From assembly GCA_937914895.1 (NCBI GenBank), contig CALGIL010000272.1, positions 1-8,954 of the forward strand: DNA of 8,954 nt. The letters are read 5' to 3'. This document shows, piece by piece, positions 6,266 through 8,954 of the stretch (positions are counted from its first letter, which is position 1; every line of letters begins with the position of its first letter). The DNA is from an uncultured Angelakisella sp. (GTDB lineage Bacteria > Bacillota > Clostridia > Oscillospirales > Ruminococcaceae). Under the pieces are notes generated by a model that was not told the origin of the DNA, did not search any database, and saw only the letters and a program-made list of their open reading frames with translations. Position numbers and translations under genes: made by a program.

Positions 6266-6706
6266 ATGATCGCAATGATTGTAGCGACACACAGCACCCT
6301 GTGCCTGGGGCTGAAGGAAAGCGGGGAGTTTGTGTCGGGATCGCACGAGAACGCGTATTTTATCCAGCTGGACGGCAACGGGGTGGACACCTTTCGAAGC
6401 AATCTGGCGCGGATGATCGAGGACGTCCACCAAAAATACGACACCGTTCTTTTTTTGACCGACCTTAAAAACGCCACGCCCTACAACGAGATTACCCGGC
6501 ACCTTATCAGCGGCAAATACCCCGGGGACCGCCTTGTCTCCGGCGTCAACCTGGCCATGTACATCGAGTGCGCCCTGGGCAGCGAGGGGGCGGACGACGT
6601 GGACGAACTGGCCGATATGGCCCTTTTTGCCGGCCGGGCCAGCATTGCCAAGCTGGACACCGCCGCCTTTGCCGAAGGGCCGGAGGAGGACGACGAGGAC
6701 CTGTAA
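6266..6706 (+). CDS. PTS mannose-family EIIA component
   Basis: The product has 146 residues, close to a stand-alone EIIA of the mannose-fructose-sorbose family. This cytosolic protein receives phosphate from HPr on a His and passes it to EIIB. The N-terminus MIAMIVATHSTLCLGLKES places the phosphoacceptor at His9, as in the usual strand-His-loop arrangement. VLFLTDLKNATPYNEIT (61-77) is the conserved TDLxGGxPxN segment, with Asp66 retained but the glycines replaced by Asn-Ala. The end is very acidic (GPEEDDEDL). The start at ATG 6266 follows AAGGGGAGGAG (6246-6256) at 9 bases; a TTG at 6239 and an ATG at 6275 are less likely. It is the first gene of the rightward PTS operon. Confidence 0.9.
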   Translation: MIAMIVATHSTLCLGLKESGEFVSGSHENAYFIQLDGNGVDTFRSNLARMIEDVHQKYDTVLFLTDLKNATPYNEITRHLISGKYPGDRLVSGVNLAMYIECALGSEGADDVDELADMALFAGRASIAKLDTAAFAEGPEEDDEDL

Positions 6707-6714
6707 GCCCGATC

Positions 6715-6737
6715 TCAGTCGGCCCCCGGCCGATTGA
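6715..6737 (+). promoter_or_regulatory. Stable intercistronic hairpin between EIIA and EIIB
   Basis: TCAGTCGGCC (6715-6724) pairs with GGCCGATTGA (6728-6737), ten pairs including one G-U, around a CCC loop. There is no T run after it, so it is not an intrinsic terminator. It lies 8 bases after the EIIA stop in a 112-base gap, far longer than the other gaps of this operon. A role as a 3' stabiliser or processing site that sets different EIIA and EIIB levels is possible. Confidence 0.5.
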
Positions 6738-6818
6738 AATAGCGCAAGCCGAGCCGTGTGCGGCCTCTGCCCCATTGGAAGCACCATGGCCACAGAAAAG
6801 AAAGGAGGAACAGTAAGA

Positions 6819-7316
6819 ATGTCCCTTAGTTTAGTCAGGATCGACGACCGTCTCATCCATGGTCAGGTGGTGCTTATGTGGACCAAGCTTCGCCCCTGCG
6901 ACGCTTTGGTGCTCATTGTTGACGACGCCCTTTACAACGACAAGTTTATGAAGAACGTATTTATCCAGGGCGGCAACGCAGTGGGCAAAAAGGTGTATAT
7001 CTGGAACGTCGCGGAGGCCACCGAGAAGATCCCCACCTGTGTGGCAAGCAACAAAAAGTATGTTGTCATTGCCAAAAACCTCCAGGTCCTTTACGAGCTG
7101 CGTAAAAACGGCGTGGACTGGGGCAGGGAGCTGATCTTTGGCACCCTGAGCAAGCGCGCGGACACCGAAAAAATGTGGAACAACGTGTATTGCTCAAAGG
7201 AGGACATGAAGCACCTGGACTATCTGATGGAGCAGGGCATCGACATCACCTTCAAGCTGATCCCCGAGGAAGGCGGAAGCAACTGGAAGGACGCGCGGAA
7301 AAACTATCAGTACTAG
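6819..7316 (+). CDS. PTS mannose-family EIIB component
   Basis: The product has 165 residues, the usual EIIB length. The N-terminus SLVRIDDRLIHGQV is the family hallmark, with phosphoacceptor His14; this cytosolic subunit takes phosphate from EIIA and gives it to the sugar during transport through EIIC/EIID. The segment IFGTLSKRADTEKMWNNVYC and the ending ITFKLIPEE fit the conserved C-terminal half. Start ATG 6819 is chosen because AAAGGAGGAA (6801-6810) lies about 10 bases upstream; the in-frame ATG 6786 and GTG 6756 have no such site and would add residues before the conserved start. The substrate class (mannose, sorbose, N-acetylgalactosamine, glycated amino acids and others) cannot be decided from this subunit. 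Confidence 0.94.
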   Translation: MSLSLVRIDDRLIHGQVVLMWTKLRPCDALVLIVDDALYNDKFMKNVFIQGGNAVGKKVYIWNVAEATEKIPTCVASNKKYVVIAKNLQVLYELRKNGVDWGRELIFGTLSKRADTEKMWNNVYCSKEDMKHLDYLMEQGIDITFKLIPEEGGSNWKDARKNYQY

Positions 7317-7348
7317 CGACCCGTATAACGTGAGGAGGAAAGAGGATT

Positions 7349-8137
7349 ATGGTACTTCAAGCGGCTTTAATCGGTCTTTTTGGATGGCTGTCCAGCTCCG
7401 AATGCCCCTACATTGGCCAATGTGCGTTTAAGTCCGCCATCACCGGTCCCATTGCCGGCGGCTTTATCTGCGGGCTGATTCTGGGCAATCTGCAGCAGGG
7501 CATCATCATCGGCTGCGCCGTGCAGACCATCTACCTGTCCAACCTGGTCATCGGCGGCGCCATGAGCGCCGACATGAACTGGGTGTCCTATGTCTGCATT
7601 CCCCTGGCGCTGCTGGCCAACGCCGACGTGGACATCGCCATGGCCCTGGCGGCCACCATCGGCGTGCTGGGCGCGGCGTGGTTTACCTTCTACGAGGGCG
7701 CCTGCTCCATCTTTTACGCCATGGGCGACAAGGCCATTGACAACAACGACATCCCCGCTATGAAGCGGGCCTATAAATACTGGCCCGCCATCCTGCACTT
7801 CCCGGTCCGCTTCTTTGTCCCCTTTGCGGCGGTCATGTTCGGCGACAAGTTCTCCAGCGTCATTGACATGATCCCCCTGTTTGTGCTGAACATCGGCAAG
7901 GTGCTGGGCGGCATGCTGCCGGCGGTGGGCATGGCCATTCTGCTGGCCTACACCCTTAAGGATGTCAAGATGATCGTCTTTTACCTCATGGGTCTGATGG
8001 CGGTCAAGTTTACCACCATCAACATCGTGGGCGTGGCCGTGCTGGGCGGCTGCCTGGCCGTGCTGTACTATATCTTCACCGACAGGCCCGCCGCCGCTTT
8101 GGCAAACGGGGCCGACGGAGAGGAGGATGACTTATAA
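7349..8137 (+). CDS. PTS mannose-family EIIC component
   Basis: The product has 262 residues, typical for EIIC of this family. It is an integral membrane protein with several long hydrophobic segments (about residues 30-75, 80-115, 150-168, 175-205, 208-245) and forms the sugar channel with EIID. The motifs SAITGPIAGGFICGLILGN and GCAVQTIYLSNLVIGGAM resemble the conserved EIIC cores. The tail is acidic (NGADGEEDDL), as in EIIA. The start follows GAGGAGG (7332-7338) at 10 bases and lies 32 bases behind EIIB. Its TAA shares one base with the EIID ATG (TAATG), suggesting translational coupling and equal production of the two membrane subunits. Confidence 0.94.
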   Translation: MVLQAALIGLFGWLSSSECPYIGQCAFKSAITGPIAGGFICGLILGNLQQGIIIGCAVQTIYLSNLVIGGAMSADMNWVSYVCIPLALLANADVDIAMALAATIGVLGAAWFTFYEGACSIFYAMGDKAIDNNDIPAMKRAYKYWPAILHFPVRFFVPFAAVMFGDKFSSVIDMIPLFVLNIGKVLGGMLPAVGMAILLAYTLKDVKMIVFYLMGLMAVKFTTINIVGVAVLGGCLAVLYYIFTDRPAAALANGADGEEDDL

Positions 8138-8954
8138 TGGCCACTGCAACTGTGGAAAAGAAACTGACCAAGCAGCAGGTGCGCAAGGCCGCCTGGACCT
8201 GGACCTGGTGGTGCCTGACCGTCTTCGGCTTCGAGCGTCTGCAGGCCCCCGGCTTTACCATGGCCATGCTGCCCATTGTGGACGCCTTTTACCAGGATAA
8301 GCCCGAGGAACAGCAGGCCCTGCTGATGCGCCACCGGGTGTTCTTTAACACCGAGCCCAAAATCGGCGCCATGATCCCCGGCATCGCCCTGTCTTTGGAG
8401 GAGGCCCGGGCCAACGGCGCGGACATTACCGACGACTTTATCCAGAACATCAAGGTGGGCCTCATGGGCCCCTACGCCGGCATCGGCGACGCCATCAACC
8501 AGGCCACCGTCCCCCCCATTCTGCGGAGCATCTGCATCGGCCTTTCGGGGCAGACGGGCTCGGTGGTGGGTCCCCTTTTGTGGATCATCTTTCAGGCCAT
8601 TTACTGCCCGGTGCTGACCATTGCCTGCTTTACCCTGGGCTACAACCTGGGCACCGACGCGGTGGACCTGATTCTGGGCGAGCGCATGGCCCGCATCCAG
8701 TCGGCCATGGCGGTCATGGGCCTGACGGTGACCGGCGCGCTGACGGCCAACTATGTGCGCTTTAACCTGGGCATCGAGTACACCAGCGACCTTGCCACGG
8801 TGAACATCAACACGGTGCTCAACGGAATCTTCCCCGGGCTGCTGCCCATGGGCCTGGTGCTGTTTGGGTACTATATGCTTACCCGGCGGAACTTTAACGC
8901 CCTGAAGCTGATGATTCTGTACGTGGTGGTTGCCATTGTGGGCGGCGCCATCGG
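8137..8954 (+). CDS. PTS mannose-family EIID component (cut by window end)
   Basis: An open frame from ATG 8137 runs to the end of the window (272 complete codons, no stop). The product begins MATATVEKKLTKQQVRKAAW and carries the EIID signatures: FFNTEPKIGAMIPGIALSLEE and GLMGPYAGIGDAIN, then hydrophobic segments towards the C-terminus (VLFGYYMLTRRNF, LYVVVAIVGGAI). EIID proteins are about 270-300 residues, so only the last few residues should be missing. It pairs with EIIC in the membrane to form the transporter. The start overlaps the EIIC stop by one base, with AGGAGG at 8121-8126 as ribosome binding site inside the EIIC gene. Confidence 0.93.
   Translation, partial: MATATVEKKLTKQQVRKAAWTWTWWCLTVFGFERLQAPGFTMAMLPIVDAFYQDKPEEQQALLMRHRVFFNTEPKIGAMIPGIALSLEEARANGADITDDFIQNIKVGLMGPYAGIGDAINQATVPPILRSICIGLSGQTGSVVGPLLWIIFQAIYCPVLTIACFTLGYNLGTDAVDLILGERMARIQSAMAVMGLTVTGALTANYVRFNLGIEYTSDLATVNINTVLNGIFPGLLPMGLVLFGYYMLTRRNFNALKLMILYVVVAIVGGAI

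Noticed and set aside
1..8954. CRISPR arrays, tRNA or rRNA genes, insertion sequences or transposases
   Set aside because: No regularly spaced repeats, cloverleaf or rRNA-like sequence, transposase motif or flanking terminal inverted repeats were seen.

Overview
The window looks like chromosomal DNA of a high-GC, Gram-positive anaerobe of the Clostridia, most likely an Oscillospiraceae-type gut organism. This is inferred from strong AGGAGG-type ribosome binding sites, codons ending mostly in G or C, lipoprotein signal peptides, a mannose-family PTS operon and a HutC-type GntR regulator. No database search was possible, so the assignment is an inference.

Left part (1-2340). The first 87 bases may be the last codons of a membrane protein. 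A distinctly AT-richer gene for a secreted lipoprotein (319-1419) follows, then a small high-GC lipoprotein gene (1611-2048) whose natural C-terminus may have been lost through a one-base frameshift. Behind it lies a non-coding stretch of successive hairpins (2183-2335) ending in a canonical intrinsic terminator. It is a candidate structured RNA.

Middle part (2500-4464). A 638-residue protein has a proline-rich N-terminal extension of about 210 residues, then a recognisable catalase core and the catalase C-terminal helical domain. The positions that normally hold the distal catalytic His, the catalytic Asn, the proximal Arg and the haem-ligating Tyr appear to be Phe, Ser, Ala and Met. It therefore reads as a catalase-fold pseudoenzyme, the most unusual object in the window. 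A perfect 17-bp bidirectional terminator separates it from the convergent genes to its right.

Right part (4523-8954). A leftward two-gene unit, a GntR/UTRA regulator followed by a Cof-type HAD phosphatase, diverges from a rightward mannose-family PTS operon (EIIA, EIIB, EIIC, EIID, the last cut by the window end). The 183-bp divergent region holds a good promoter for the regulator, overlapped by a 14-bp dyad that is a likely operator. The simplest reading is a sugar-uptake locus: the PTS imports and phosphorylates a sugar or amino-sugar conjugate, the UTRA domain senses a phosphorylated product, and the HAD enzyme may relieve sugar-phosphate build-up. The substrate cannot be read from this sequence.
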